A stretch of DNA of 64,000 bases from Lineus longissimus (taxonomy: Eukaryota > Nemertea > Pilidiophora > Heteronemertea > Lineidae), in contig NC_088308.1 in NCBI RefSeq assembly GCF_910592395.1, positions 24,937,501 to 25,001,500 on the forward strand, given 5' to 3'. Numbering within the stretch: the first letter of the stretch is position 1; each line of letters starts with the position of its first letter. Of this stretch, positions 34,296 through 48,258 are shown one piece after another. The position numbers and the translations under genes were made by a program. Under the pieces are notes generated by a model, which worked only from the letters and a program-made list of their open reading frames with translations, made no database searches and was not told the origin of the DNA.

Positions 34296-37200
34296 TGAAG
34301 CTGACGTACTCTATATGTCATTTGATACATTATGTCACAACCTGCAATGCTGTCGAATTGATGCAACGTTACATCAGCTTCAGCGGCGTTGCAGTTAACA
34401 TTATCCTTTTGCTGCTCATGGTCACTTCTTTGCCATAGTAACGATGCTGTCATCTGCACATTTTCTATATCACTCTGTCGTCATTTTGTCAACATGTTGA
34501 TGTTGCCATCAATTAGCTATTCACCAGCCTCCCATGCAATCATCACATTTGAAATTCAGCTTAATTGCTTGTATTGTCATTTGATTTATTCTCCTGTCAA
34601 ATCTTGAACATCAAAGTAGCTTGAAAGCAACATTCTGCCATGTTGGTGATGGGTTGGTAAGGAAAACATAATTAATGAACAGCCCATCATTTCAAGCACA
34701 GAACAAATTGTAATATAGGGGCTTGCAAATTTGGCAGTTTATGGTTCTTGATGATACAATTTTGCATGAAAGTCAAATAGACATTTGTACTATTTTGTTA
34801 ATTGGACATTCACACTATATCCTGCTGACGTAATGGTCTCTGAGGGGTACTTCACACAAACATTTTACCATAAATTGAAGATATTCATCAGAAACCAATT
34901 CTGAGATTTTAGTCATGACTGATAATGGCAGCAATATTCCTCGAGGAGTGGGGAGCAGGTGATTAGGGTATGGCCCAAGGGCACTAAGGAACAGTCAGTG
35001 TTTTCCCTGGCTTTTTGAACGTGTCTTGGTAGCAGGTTTTAAACATTGCCACATAATAAGGACCTCGCCGAGTGATTGAAACCATCATACAACGCACCAA
35101 GATGACTGCAAGGGAAAACGAGATAAAATGTGGGTAGGTCTAACATGTTCAAATCATAACCCAGAGGCATGACAAGGCGAGTTGAAACTTAAAACTTCAG
35201 GATATGTGCTATACACTCTTGCTCCGCCTAAACAATACTCAGAGGACACTACAATGTTTTCCGTATCTCACGCGAGTGCTCCATCAGGATAAATGAGCAT
35301 TTTAAAATGACAGCAACATGGGGTTTAACCACCATTGAGAAAAAAACAATATTTGCTGACATTAATTGATGATCCTTCACATGCAATTACAGCACGTAGG
35401 CAGATATGTCCGTAAGGACCCCGGTAGCATGAGGAGGGGTCGTGAGGAAGTGCGGGAGATGCATCATTGACAACATCTGGCAGAGGAGGGACAAGTATTC
35501 TTCTACAGAGGAAACGTTGTCTCCTTCTCCAAAGTGTTATTGGAAAGACGGCGGGGAAGTAACTGATATATCTTTGACAATGGAGTGTTCTTTGAGTGTC
35601 GACCGTTATTCATACACAGCGAGAAAAAGTGACAAAACAATCAGTGGCTTTCTGTATTTTCATGATACTGATGGCTGGTAGTTTAGTGCAATCCAATTCT
35701 TTGAACTAGGGTCATCCGTGATTCATAGTTATCCAAATGGCAAAATTGACCTCGCGACGACAGGACTTTTACTGGGAAAATGCTAAATAAATCACGCCCA
35801 TGTCAGAGATATCCTAAATCACCAGCTATCAAATAATCCCTGGACTTAACTGTTGATGTGGTTCAGTTTGAAGAGAAAATTTTCATTTTATTCTGGGCTC
35901 ATCTGAAATCAGCAGTTGACAGGCGATGGATGGACTTTTGCCTTCAAGGGTTAAACTATAAAAGCGATCAGGAAGATACAACAGACATCAAACACACATC
36001 AATCATCAAACCAAATCTAGATGCAGGAGTTAGCACCCAAAGGGAGGCAACTGACAGTGCAAATTATTCATCGAAGTGATACAGTATGTACCGCAATCTC
36101 CCTGAGGTGCTTGCTCATACTATGTATTCAAGACATCAAGTTTACAAATGGTTACGTATCAAAATGGCAGCGGATTCAGGAAACTTTTCCCGATTGGATT
36201 AGCAAGTGAGACGGGGTAGAAACATTGGAGGTGGTCATGCCATGTCTTGTGTTCAGACAAGTTCAAGTGTCTGACCTGAGCATTAGTATAACATTTTACT
36301 TACATCATATAGAGTCAAAGCAGGAGAAGACGAGCTAATTTCCTGAAGCAGCAGGTTTGAACCATCAAAGGGACACTTTTTGCTGCTTTAAAGTGCACAC
36401 AGCAGGCTTTTTCAGTACCATACAGTATGCAATACAATACATTCAGAAGGGAAGAAAGAAGGTGGCTTTTTACAACACTATCTTTTCTCAACCAATTCAC
36501 TGAGAGTCTGCCCAAGGAAACTAAGAAGTAGAGCGTGTTTTGCGTTGAAAGCAATTTGCAACAACCCTCAAAGGAGACAATGTAACACTCCCACTTCCTA
36601 GACGAGTGCCTTGGGAGTACATCTTACTTTGTCTCAAACACAAATCATCCATTAGTTCCCACATTTACCATTAAGGAGGTGAGCTATCATGGTGATGATG
36701 TTGTTTACACGTACGGGCAAGTACTGAAACCGGGGTATCAACCAAGTGGTACACTATTCCATCAGTTTTATGTACAGGCAAATTGAGTCTACCGCACCAA
36801 CAAAGCAATCGATTTGGCAACCATAGTTTACATCATTGCTTGCAATGGTAGATAGAATAGCAGGTAAAACATAGTCTTTCACCACGTCCTTTATCATTTC
36901 TGAACTTCAGTGCTTATATAAACTGAAATAGAGCCATCTGAGAGATGGTCCTTTTTGTTTCAAGCTCTTGCATTATCCTTGGTAAGACAATCAACTGAGG
37001 TATCTCTAATTGGACGTTTGTCATTGGTGACACAAATTTATATACCCATAGCCAATACATGACCTCTTTGATTGCTTTCTCTCTGAGGGTGGGGAAGCTC
37101 ATTATTCCCCTCATACCTCCTTGGTATAAGACACCTCAGCAATGAACTCTCCAATCATGGTGAAGCTTCTTCACCTCCATCAACAGGGAAACTGTGGACC

Positions 37201-38263
37201 TGCAGGTATTGCAAAGATAGGATGCTGTTTTTTTTACCTTCATTCAATATTGCCTCAAAAACCTAATTAATAATAACATCATACCCCAACAGAGATATTT
37301 CATCACCATTGACATAAGGGATTCCTTACCCTATAAACTAAGGACGTGCTTACTCTGTGATGATGGAATGATGATTTCTATGGGTATTCCATCAAATGCT
37401 GTAATTAATGTCCCAGTTCCTCCACCCAACAGGATACCTCAGGGATGATCTCCCCTATCTATGATACCAGAGCTCGACTGGTAAGCTGAAGACCTGGCGC
37501 GTTCCATCAAATGAATCAGTTAATTAATGACCCCATACCTTAACAGCCTGAGATATCTTGGGATCAGCTCAGCTCTAGGTTGGATGGGGGAAGATTGGAT
37601 GGTGCTTTAAGAATGGTATCTTCTTTATAGGGCACAGAATCTCCTAGTGCTTATCTCAAACGCTGCAACTAACTTTATGATCAGCCTCAATTGGTATTCA
37701 GGATTGCACATCAAACATCGACGTCTGGTGCTCTAACAGGCAACCAAACTTGCCTACCCAATACTCACTTGTGCTCCGACAACACTGGACAGTGTCATAA
37801 AGTTATACAAGAGAAACACCAAGCAACCCAGGGGCTTCCTAATGTTGCCAATTAGTTCTTATTTTCATTTTCAATTGGTGAGTGGGGAGTGAAACTCCAA
37901 GAATGGACACTATCACTCGGAATGAAACCTGAAAATGGCGGAGGTATTTCCGGTCAAATGGCATCGTGTTTCAAGTTCGGTACAAACGTAATGCACCCCA
38001 AGGGCAATCACTTCTGGTTGCTAATGGGTAATTAGACCATCTTGTGACGGGAATTGGCTGGAAGTCAAATGGAATTGGTGGTTAACTGAAGCTCCAGTTG
38101 GTTTATTAGCACAGGGAGCTCTCAACTCAATGGCAAACCTCGAGGGAAGACCTTGGGTGAGCTGCTGTAGTCTTTGGACTTTGACCAGACCAGTCTTCAT
38201 ATCGAAGCTTCTCTTGAAAGTCAAAGCAGCTGACGTCATCATCAAGGAGATCATCCCGCCAAT

Positions 38264-38311
38264 AAAATTTATAGAAAATCATCTATTAAAATTTATAGAA
38301 AATCATCTATT
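38264..38311. repeat. Two tandem 24-bp repeats
   Basis: aaaatttatagaaaatcatc followed by tatt occurs twice in succession without change. A consensus CRE (TGACGTCA) is 26 bp to the left. Confidence 0.9.
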
Positions 38312-38817
38312 TTCAGCATGAAAGGAAGAAATCAAAGATGAGACATAGGGCAAATAATATAACAATACACAGGCTTGCAATCGTCCAAAAAGGTGAAATC
38401 AATGGATGGCTATGTATCAAAGCAGTTTCACTTTTGATCAGAGATACATATGTAACTTTGATGACTATGTGTTCGAGAATCCAGCACCTTAGCATCTATA
38501 GATGCAATCAATCTGAAAAAATGAGTTAAACTGAGCTAGGAAACTGACAGACTGAATCAATTTGACCCTTCAAAATCAAAGTAATTATTTGACTTGACAT
38601 GCCTATAACACAAGTACAAGTGTGTTGAATTGAGATCTACCTGTAACAGCAGTTGACAACCACAATCTGCAACACTAAAACATTGAAAGAAGCAAATATA
38701 TTGAGAGGTTGTCTTTTGACTATACATACTGAAGTAACATTTTGGTTTAACGATATCTAATTGCGTGTGGCATTGAAATTCAACTGCAACACCACCTGAT
38801 GCTTTCACTTCACCTAC

Positions 38818-38910
38818 CTGTTCATGGTCTACCTGGAGTATTCCTGACAGAGATTCTGTCGTCTGCGATGCTATCATCTTAGATTCAATGAAAGTATCCA
38901 TTGTACCCAT
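38818..38910 (-). CDS. Candidate alternative first exon (MGTMDTFIES...)
   Basis: 31 codons from ATG 38910 (A at -3, G at +4) to donor gtaggt, phase 0. It begins MGTMDTFIESKMIASQTT and ends QVDHEQ. A TAA in frame lies 54 bases upstream. A TATA-like element lies about 80-86 bp before the ATG. No acceptor with a good pyrimidine tract precedes it, which favours a first exon. It could splice to 29211 or directly to 22107. A chance open frame remains possible. Confidence 0.45.
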
Positions 38911-38990
38911 GATTGAATCCCAACACCAGATAATTCTCCAAGGCAAGCAGGAGAGTTAAAGCCAACAATAAGAAGCTACATAACCAGACC

Positions 38991-38996
38991 TTATAC
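38991..38996 (-). promoter_or_regulatory. Possible TATA box upstream of the 38.9-kb candidate exon
   Basis: The minus strand reads ggctgTATAAggtctgg, which would place initiation near 38965 and leave about 55 bases of leader before the ATG at 38910. Single short motif; supported only by its position. Confidence 0.3.
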
Positions 38997-41900
38997 AGCC
39001 GGCTCATGACATGTACTGAATGAACACAAGACATGTCTGGCTATCGGAATAAATTATTCAACGGAGAGAAATGAGCCAATCACACGACATCTAACATGAG
39101 GTGGAAGAGATCGGGAGTGTGGCATACTTCTTGCTCGATTGTTCATCCAAATGTGGAAGAATCAATAGATATTATAGTTCCATTGTTGTGTCTGTCGGAC
39201 ATATAGGGCCGCATTCGATATCAATCATTGTCGGGGTGTTAAACAAAAACAATCAAGTGATAATGAGTGTAGAGTTATTAAGGGAGTATTGATCAATGTG
39301 TGAATCTGATGGAAAATGTGTAGGTTTTGAGGATGGCCTTTGCAGAAATGGTGTTCCTTAAACTCGAGGCAGTGGCTGCTTTTGCTGGGGCGTACAGACA
39401 GCCAATATTGGAATTAAGGCGACTGATTGAGAATGACAAAACAATCTGGAATGATTTTTGCCACAAGCACGTAACCCTCTCATAGGATTCTCAGAACAGA
39501 CTTAAAATGCCAATTGATTCAAATTTATGTCGCTATGTCAGAGCCGTTTAGAAGCACCCCCCCCCCACCCCAACTTCATGCTCTGACAGCACTGAATGTG
39601 ACAGATTCTGCTACAAATCTCTCAGTAGTAATCATAATCACATATTTCACACAGCGAGAACTGAAAAACAAGACAGCGACGCCATCAGTGCCTTAAGAGG
39701 CGTCTCTTCTTTCAGACCCCTGGAGACAAAACTCCGTGCAGAATCATCGGACGCTAATTTACCACACTTCACCAGCAAGAGATTCCATCAATTTACATCT
39801 TTTAATCCATGCTGTCATTGCAGGGATTCTTGTAGACGTTATTGGAAATGCCAAAGATGGTTCCTTTTTGACAATGTTATTGATTTCTTTAACACTCAAG
39901 ACATGAGCTGGCCAGTTGAAGTTAATTCATGACTATACAGGATAGCCTTGTTGGGTGGAGATACATTCACACTCCTTTGATTGCCACACTCGTTAAACAA
40001 AAGGTAGAAGTAAGTGAACGGTTTAATCTAAGAGAGAAAAAGAGTAACTTGTGATAGAGTCCTCTTTCTGGTTAATGACAGAGTCACTGGCCCAACTAGC
40101 CCAATTGATGCCAAATTACTGATAAAGTGAATGCAGAAGGAGACTACAAAACCTTGCAAGTCTCTGGCTCTGCAGCAGTTTGTAAATCTCCCCTAGGAAC
40201 GCACCATGCATTTGCTGATTAACCCTGATCATGAATCATCAGGCGCGCTGATGTCACACATGATAGCAAACATTAGCATGTAGTCTATCACAATATTGTC
40301 AGCACAAAGTTGATCTATTCGCATGTCTAAATCATCACTTTGATTTAGCTGTGCAGAGATTTGCTACCTTAAGCGCCCCGCTAATGCAATTTTTTGTTGC
40401 AGCGACCTGCTTTACTTTATATTGCATGTGATAAATATCTCTTGTTTACAGTGCATGGTCAACACAGGGGCCTTCTCTGCATGCAGTGATCAATATCAAA
40501 GCCAGCAATGACTGCACTATGACAGCCCCAGAGGAGTGATCTTTTTTTATAGCTCATGGCAGAAAATCTCATTGCATGATACTGCAATAACAATCTCTCA
40601 TCTATGGGTGCTTAATGGGCCTAGAATATGAAAGTCAGGATGCCAGGTCGGCTTCCTCATTTCTGCAAGAAGGTTTCATGGAATACAAAGTGCCTTGATG
40701 GCCCTTTGTCTGAACCTGAACCAGACTCAATGGAGTCGAAGAGAGGTGACACATGATATTTAGGAGGTATTATATTGGAGACACTTCCCTTGACAATACC
40801 TATCCTTTTCAAGACCTTTCAAATGGCAGATGACTCCTATCTAACTAACATCTTCGATATAAGCTGTATGCCAGATAAGCACAGTGAACAGAGCAAGACA
40901 CTTTCTGATGGAGTTCTATCAATGGATTTAATAAATTAACTTTTTTGGCACCATGATGGAAAAATTGCCATGGAGCAAACAGATAAAAGGCCAAATAGCT
41001 ATTTTGAACTTTCATCAAATTCAATTTCATCATGTCGACTTCAATGCTTTTTCTTATACTTCTCTTCTATCAAGCACATCCGAGGAAATGTCAGCAAGAC
41101 CAATTTCTGCTGGGATCAATTAACACAGGAAGCATCTTCAATCTTAATGAAAGCATGGGTTGCTTTGGGATTTAGTGAATTTCTGACATCCATCCATCAG
41201 AATATGCCTGACATTTGGCGGCAAGCCTATTCTTCGAATCAAACCTAAAAGCTTCCTCACATCAAATTCTCATATTCCCTTGGCGTTTCATGCCAGACAT
41301 GTTCCATACATTGAATACTTGGATAGCATGCGGCCGACGCCCCTTGAGACATATTTTGTACCACATGTTCCCTTTACAGAGTATCGATTTGGGGTAGTAA
41401 CACCATAACTTCATTGGTGAAGTTGAGCGTGTCAACTAAGATTGGCACAGTCACCGACCTATATAATGCATGATGCGAGCTGTGGTCATGCATAGATTAG
41501 TTAGGTCAAAGATAGCAAAAACCCATGCAGCAAATCCTTCTTGACCAAATGAGTTATTCTATCACCATATTCAGGGATGCATAATACATAACACGCCCTA
41601 GGACACACAGAATTTATGGCCAGTAAAAAATTGCCACTTAAGGCAACAGATTCTGTGCCAATTAAGTGAGCCATTCTACCTTCATCTTGAGGGAACAACG
41701 CATCAAGTGGGATTGACTACACCAGAACCATTACATCACAATTTATGGACGAATAACCTAATCAATTAGAAATAGCTCCCTCGAGCAAAACACTCTGATG
41801 CTAAGGGCTGATGATAATTACACATTTTGTCAGGAAATCCATTTTTAGAGTATTTGTTGGCAACGACAAAATTACGCTCCGAGACAGAGACATCAAATGG

Positions 41901-44494
41901 AAACAGAATATTATCAGAAATTGCTATAAAGTAACAACAGTGGAACCACTCATGGGACTGAGGTTGAATTTGGACTGATGAGGTTTCTTCATTTTGAACA
42001 TGGATACTAACATAGTTTTCTAAGATTTCAGACACCATTCACTTCTAAGTCTTGTTTCCTCCAGTAGACGTTTAAAAGGCCCCCTCCCCAATTCTCTTAA
42101 TTCCCACCCCAGAACTAAATTGCCAATATATCCTTCTGGAAATGAACTTAGATGCTTAATGACAAACTCATCAATTTCACTAACAGTCAAATTGAAATTG
42201 ATATTCTCCAGAAGAATTCATGGCTCAGGAGAATAGAAGGGCAGTGAAGGTGACCTTTTCAATTGAATTTATTACTTTTCAGCTTGCAAGGTATCAATTA
42301 TTATAGCACTGTTCCTAAATCATAAAGCTGGCATTACTTTTTGAAATCAGACAGTGCTCCTCCAATGACGGATATTAATCAAACTAGTACACTTTTTAAA
42401 AATCTTTACATAGCATTCAACAAGCAGAGTGGTTGATAAACCAGCCAACAAACCTTTAATTAAAGAACAAAATCAACAGGTATTCAGCATGTTAAGACTG
42501 TTCTTATCATCGGTACAGAGAACTGAAGCCTGAAACTTCAGACCTCATGATTTCATGCACTGCAGCCTCAGACATATAATCGCCATTATTCATACTTAAT
42601 CTGACCTTTATAGTTTTTTAAAGATCTGATGATCTCCTCTACGGCAAGATAAAAGCAAGTGAAAATATCATTAGAATTCCATCACATCTAATTATGGATC
42701 CATCCTTGCTGCTAATCATATTTCAATCGAAAGCTTAACATCAATTATCAAGAAGCTTTTTTTCACAACAGTTCCTTTTGATGGAATTATATGGTGAACC
42801 ACTAAAAGTGCAATGACTGGAGGGTTTCCGGTTAGCTTTCCAGACTCTGGTTTGAGCCAGACAGACTGGTGGTGCCATGTAGAAAATAATAATGGAACTA
42901 CAGACAGCTTGGAGAACAACTGCGGCAAACCATGACCATGTACTGTCTATGTCTGCAGTCATTGTGGTCCTGCAGGTCTCGCATCTATATACTGCAAAAC
43001 TGGCTAAATGTTAGAGCTACAAATTCCCAACCTTGTGCTGAACTGATATTCCTTGACCTCCACACTAGCACCAACATTCTGCATGGTGCTGTTGCTTTGC
43101 CAGTTCTAGTCTGTATGCTCAGGTGATGCTATTTCAAATTATGTAGCAAAGGTAAGACGAAAGATCTTACACATAGCTATAGCATGCCGTGTCCATTAAC
43201 AAAAGATCACAATATCAGGCAACCATGTTGGTTCGGTTTTCTCCTTGCTCTCTGGTGTAATTGTACCTTGGTAGGTTTCAACACTACCCCTTTGACCCTC
43301 ACAGCCAGATCCGGCAGAACATCAGTTTGGTGGTACTAACATAATGTCCTGGCCAACAAGACCAAATTCGGCAATACACCTGCTTTCAAACCAAACAATG
43401 TTGGTGTGACCAAGTAGAATAGGGAGTAGGAGGCAAATTCTTTATTACTAGAACGGCCACCGTTTTTTTATTACGGTAGGGGAAAAGCATACTCTTGGTC
43501 ATTCACCTTCAGACACGAGAACAAGATATGCAAATGTAGTCATCTCTCTTGCTTTACATCCGGTCTCCATCTAGTGATAAGACATGGAACTGATATGTCG
43601 CCATGGTAACCAACGTTGATGGTGAAAGTGATTTTGCTGGCTTTGATCATCAAATAAGGAAGAGTTACCAAAAAACAAACATTCCATGATAAATTAGGGG
43701 CAAATACATTTAGGTTACCATGGTAATAGGAGGAATCGGAAGTGGGTGGCGGCTGAAGACGATATCCCAAATGATATCTTATCTGACTATTTTGAGTGGG
43801 CGATGAGCTGTGACCTTGCATATGGTTCAAGATGGTATTGGTATTTACCTATGGCGAGAGGCAGCATACACCTCCATTCACAAATGCAGTTTGTCGATAA
43901 TGTAACAATACAAGATTTCAAACATTGAACATAGCAAACACTGCATTGAATTTGTAACATGCACAGAATGCAACAAATGTAGTTCGCCCTGTACAACATA
44001 AGGATATAACTTTTATTCTCAGTTCATCACAGCCAACTAGTGAAATCCCCCTCCCCCAAGTAAATTTCAGCTGGTCGCCACAGTGTCTCTCAGCGGAGAC
44101 AGCTAAGATAAACTGGCACAAGATGATGACATTGTAATCCGGTAATATGATTGGTTATGCAACTGGATCTGTCTAGACAACTCTGACCCCACCCATCGAT
44201 TCGTCAGGACATCGGAGATGTCAGATCGATTCTATCTATATTGATGCTTTTTCTGCTGCTAGCTGTCAATCTTATCGGTGCTATGAGGGTTTAATTGGTA
44301 CAATGTCATTTGGTGCACAGAACGCTGCTGAACATCAGATTGTGTTCGACAGTTTGAGGGGTGCTTTGATAATCTGAGCCAGGATCATAGGATAATCGGT
44401 AGGTCTCATTCAGTTAACCAATCAAAATTCTTCTTGGTTATTCTTACTGCATAACCAATCATACCAGATCTTACCCTGGGAATCAACAGCAGAC

Positions 44495-44680
44495 TCATCA
44501 GCTGTTGGTAATGTCTTCATTCTTTTCGGGTCACCCAGACAGTCCAGTCAATCCATGATGACCTAACAGCAGTTGTCTGGAATGGAGCTAAAAGTCAGGA
44601 CGATAGTAATGTTAGATGTCCAAGAGACAATCCCTGAATAGTGATAACAAGCTCATCAGCTGATGGTAATGTCTTCATCT
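44495..44680. repeat. Paired direct repeat of about 28 bp, 156 bp apart
   Basis: ctcatcagctgttggtaatg...tcttcat and ctcatcagctgatggtaatg...tcttcat, starting near 44496 and 44652. A local duplication within the long 5' intron. Confidence 0.7.
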
Positions 44681-45449
44681 AAGGATAGATCCTCATCCAA
44701 TGAGGAATCTCAGAATGAAGAATCACAGAATGTATCTATAGAGATGCTTTGTAGCTATCTCGAGGAGATGCTTTGAGGATGTCCATACAATTTTACGTCG
44801 TAACCTGGGAAATGTTGCTCTAGATCTAGGGATATCTATACATGTTGTCTATTTCTGTGATGATGGCTCACAGCCTAGGGAAGCAACAATGGGAATGTAG
44901 ACATACAGCAATGGTTTTATCTGCTGCTTCTCTTTCAACAGATCTGTGAAGACTTTCAACTTACAACTTACAACTGTGCAGGTTGATCTCAGTCGGCAAA
45001 TATCAGGTTAGACGCATCAGTTTCAGAAGGCGCATGGCAAGGGCCATTTTTAAGGTCAACATTTGACACCTGTGCATGTTACTGTTCATCTCCCGACTCC
45101 ATGTCCAGTTGCATTACGAATCGGCTACAGACATTGCTTAACAGCACATAAAACAATTGCCTGTACACTACAGCAATATGAAATTGAACCAGGGAAATCA
45201 GCAACACTCTATCGTACAATATCACAAGACTGTCCGTCTGACATTTTCATTAATCACCCTTAAACAGAACAGGTCATTACCACAGGCAATCTCCCCGGGA
45301 GAGAATTAGAAAATCAATCCTTTCCTGCGTAATAATTATGCCTTGTTGCAGACACATCAATAACATGATTTTATTCTTAGGCTATTTGTACTTGATTCAT
45401 GGATTAGGAGTAAAGAAGATTTTTACAGGCAATGAACCATGGAAGAAAC

Positions 45450-45640
45450 AGAAAAAATATTCAAAATTCTGAAAAATTTTCAGAGTCAAAAAAGTTTTGG
45501 GACTGATCATGTTGCTTCATTTTGAGTAGAAAAAAAAACCAGTGGAAAAAAAATTTTTGGACTTTTTTTTTTGAAATTTTCAGGATCAGGGTTAGGATTA
45601 GCAGAAAAAATATTCAAAATTCTGAAAAATTCATATTTCA
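45450..45640 (+). repeat. A-rich dispersed element, partial double copy
   Basis: Shares agagtcaaaaaagttttggg, actgat and ttcattttgag-agaaaaaa with the copy at 60.2 kb. The segment gaaaaaatattcaaaattctg occurs twice (near 45451 and 45605). A gggttagg motif lies between them. Confidence 0.75.
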
Positions 45641-48126
45641 CATTTTTAAATATGGTGTTAGTGCAGACCATTGTCACATACATTATTAACCTACATACAT
45701 AAAACATCCCCCAAAACCACTCTAACGGGTCATCCAAGACTCTGGTTCATCTTGAATCATTGAATCGCTCAAAGAGACCACGATTGATTATTTAGATAAT
45801 TGCTTCTCAATCTCTAAGATTTGGGGTAAGAGGTAAACAAGGACCCCATTCATAGATCAAGGTGACCTTGCCACAAGGTTGATACAGTTCAGATTAAGAT
45901 CAATTAGGTTATTGATTGGAGACCCATACATCACCTTTACACTTAAAGAACATATTGTACATTAAGAACTATCGGTACGTGTAAACCGAAAAATGCAGGG
46001 ATGGGTGTCAGGGTAAGGGAAGTGCCCAAAGTGCTTTCCAACATTGCATTAGAAATACCATCCTTTATGTATTAAAAACATTGAGATGCGCAAGGACCCT
46101 AATTAGCCCCAGAATATTGAAACTTTCTGTTGATGGCATGTTTTTAATGGATGAAATGAGTGACCGAGTAAGATCGTTTCCAAATAGAATTGGTCTGCTC
46201 AAGAAATCTATATGCGAAATGTCAGGGTGTAATGTTGCATGTTACACGACAATAGCTCAACTAATTATGGGCAAGCATGAATCAATAATGAGGCGAACAG
46301 TTTCAAACTAACCAGCCACCGTATCGAGTCAACAGTCCATGTCATGTAAAAAATTTACAACATCCTGCACTTCAATGTTCAGTACATTTACGGTGGACTG
46401 CACTTTATCTTGAGAAACCAGGCAATGCCCAATGAAGCATGGTGTAGCTGGGTCAAATGAGCCGCAATCCTAGATTGGAAAGCTTTTTTTCTGTAGTATT
46501 ATTGGTAATCTCTTATGCTGGAATGAGCGCCAGTAAAAACTTGTCAATTATTTACATTATCATTTTTTTCCTTTTTACTAATCAGGTCTAAGAGTGATAA
46601 CTGCTATTAAGAATTGTCATCCTTCTTTTATATGCAATGAAACAACATGCTGAGCCAGCAACTCTATTCAGACAGGTAATACATCAGCTATGACCTACTC
46701 ACACCAAAAAGTAGGTCACACCGACCTAGATTGTCAACCGGCAATGATTGCCAATAAGGACTAGGTCTATCAAATTTATAAGTTTTACCGGTCTAGGACA
46801 AATAATGATAAAAGGTGCCATCCCCTTTAAGGCAGAATTACTCATTGTTGTCATAGGGGAACAAGAATATCGGGGATTACACATATATCAGCGCATTATA
46901 CCATCTGTTGTTGATCAAGGTCACTTGGCCTGTGTGCAGGATCAATACTCTCAACACATGCCCTGGGAGTGTGATATCGTTCATACTGCATACATACTTC
47001 ATTACAGAGTTGGCTTCTCCAAACACTACCATTATGATGAATGTTACTTTGACTGATTGTCTTGGCAATTGCTTAAGCTGTTATTCCACCAAAGGGCCTG
47101 TTTAGGGTGGTCAAATGATATGGGTGTTTGCCAAGGCTCTGTGATTGCTGATTCAGTTGAAGCTGACCAACATGCTGGGAGTTGCAGCGACAATCAGTTT
47201 CATAATGGTGCTACTGGCCACCATCTTGTGCTTGTGGCCGCATCTGTGACCAACCCAATACCGAGTATTGACAGCCAATGCCTTTAGGTCACACTAAAAA
47301 TGTAGAGCTAGATATATTGGCATAATAGAACACGATAGAAACTGGGACGATGGCAACAACATGTAGACCAGCAGTAGTTGTGTTCGAAGACAACTGGCAG
47401 ACAGTCTAGCTTCATCCATAGATTAATGCTGGGAAATGACATCTGACTACAAAGCCCTAGAAGATTGCCAAGATGCCAAACTGATGATCTGTATTCCGCT
47501 TCCTACCTTACAGTTTCAACACTGTCGCCAAACCATTGACAATATCTTCCTCGACAGAATACATACCTGCAACGATAATAAGAAGAATACATTAGAATTT
47601 GCCAATTAGGAGATGATCTTGTCAAAGTGAAAGTGAAAGCAATGGCAAGGTCTTGCTCCCAACATAACCAGATATCCTAACTCGATGATAAAAACATGTA
47701 GTTCTATAGCTCTAGATTTATGTCTCTATAGCTTTAGGCGGGGTCTAGGGTTTACATTGCTGACCTTAAATCTGTTTTAAAACATTTTTATAGTTTACAC
47801 CAGTGAGTGGGGAAAATAGTACTGCTCTCACGGAAAGAGTGAAGATGTATTCACATTCCATAAGAATAAAACCATCTTCTACTGAGATGAGGTTATATAT
47901 AGCCATCCACCAAGGAGCTCTTTGATATTGACACTCATAATGACCACAGGATGGAAGTCTCAGAAAGCTGTTTCTCTGAGAAGAACTATCATTGATGAGC
48001 TTCACCAGTATAAGATACCACCAACATCAATATGATTTGACAACATCGACAGAAAGCAAGCCAGAAGATCTCTGCACATACTAGTGTATATATTCTGGCC
48101 CAACAACAAGATTGGAAAGGAAATAC

Positions 48127-48258
48127 CTCAGAGATTGCTGCTTCTTTGAACTCAATGTGAGACGGTCTTCGAGGGCCAGCAGGCTGACGACGAGTCTGAA
48201 CCTGCTTATTCTTGTCCAGAACATGGCAAGCCGAGGCCTGAGCAACGATGGTAGCCAT
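48127..48258 (-). CDS. Candidate alternative first exon (MATIVAQASA...)
   Basis: 44 codons from ATG 48258 (context gagATGG) to a donor gtattt, phase 0. The peptide starts MATIVAQASACHVLDKNKQV, is rich in Arg, Gln and Pro in the middle, and ends FKEAAISE. At least six CpGs fall in 132 bases, far denser than flanking intron, as in a promoter-proximal exon. A possible acceptor 19 bases before the ATG (tttctttggaaacag) would not keep frame, so it would be leader. It could join repeat 1 or the exon at 29211. Not recognised by sequence. Confidence 0.5.

Larger units (their letters stand above)
29212..38817. other. Long intron or intergenic stretch
   Basis: No supported exon. Contains the LINE-like remnants, the 32.3-kb hairpin and short duplications. 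A CpG-richer block near 35400-35620 holds a 79-codon plus-strand frame without recognisable features. Confidence 0.55.
39000..48126. other. Long intron or intergenic stretch
   Basis: No supported exon. A C9 run at 39557 and the A-rich element at 45.5 kb. A possible noncoding exon near 47510-47572 (good acceptor and donor, early stop) is too uncertain to list. Confidence 0.55.

Noticed and set aside
37779-37808. Block MTLSSVVGAQ followed by gtgagt, phase 0
   Set aside because: Poor start context (T at -3), no AG before the donor, no CpG or promoter sign.
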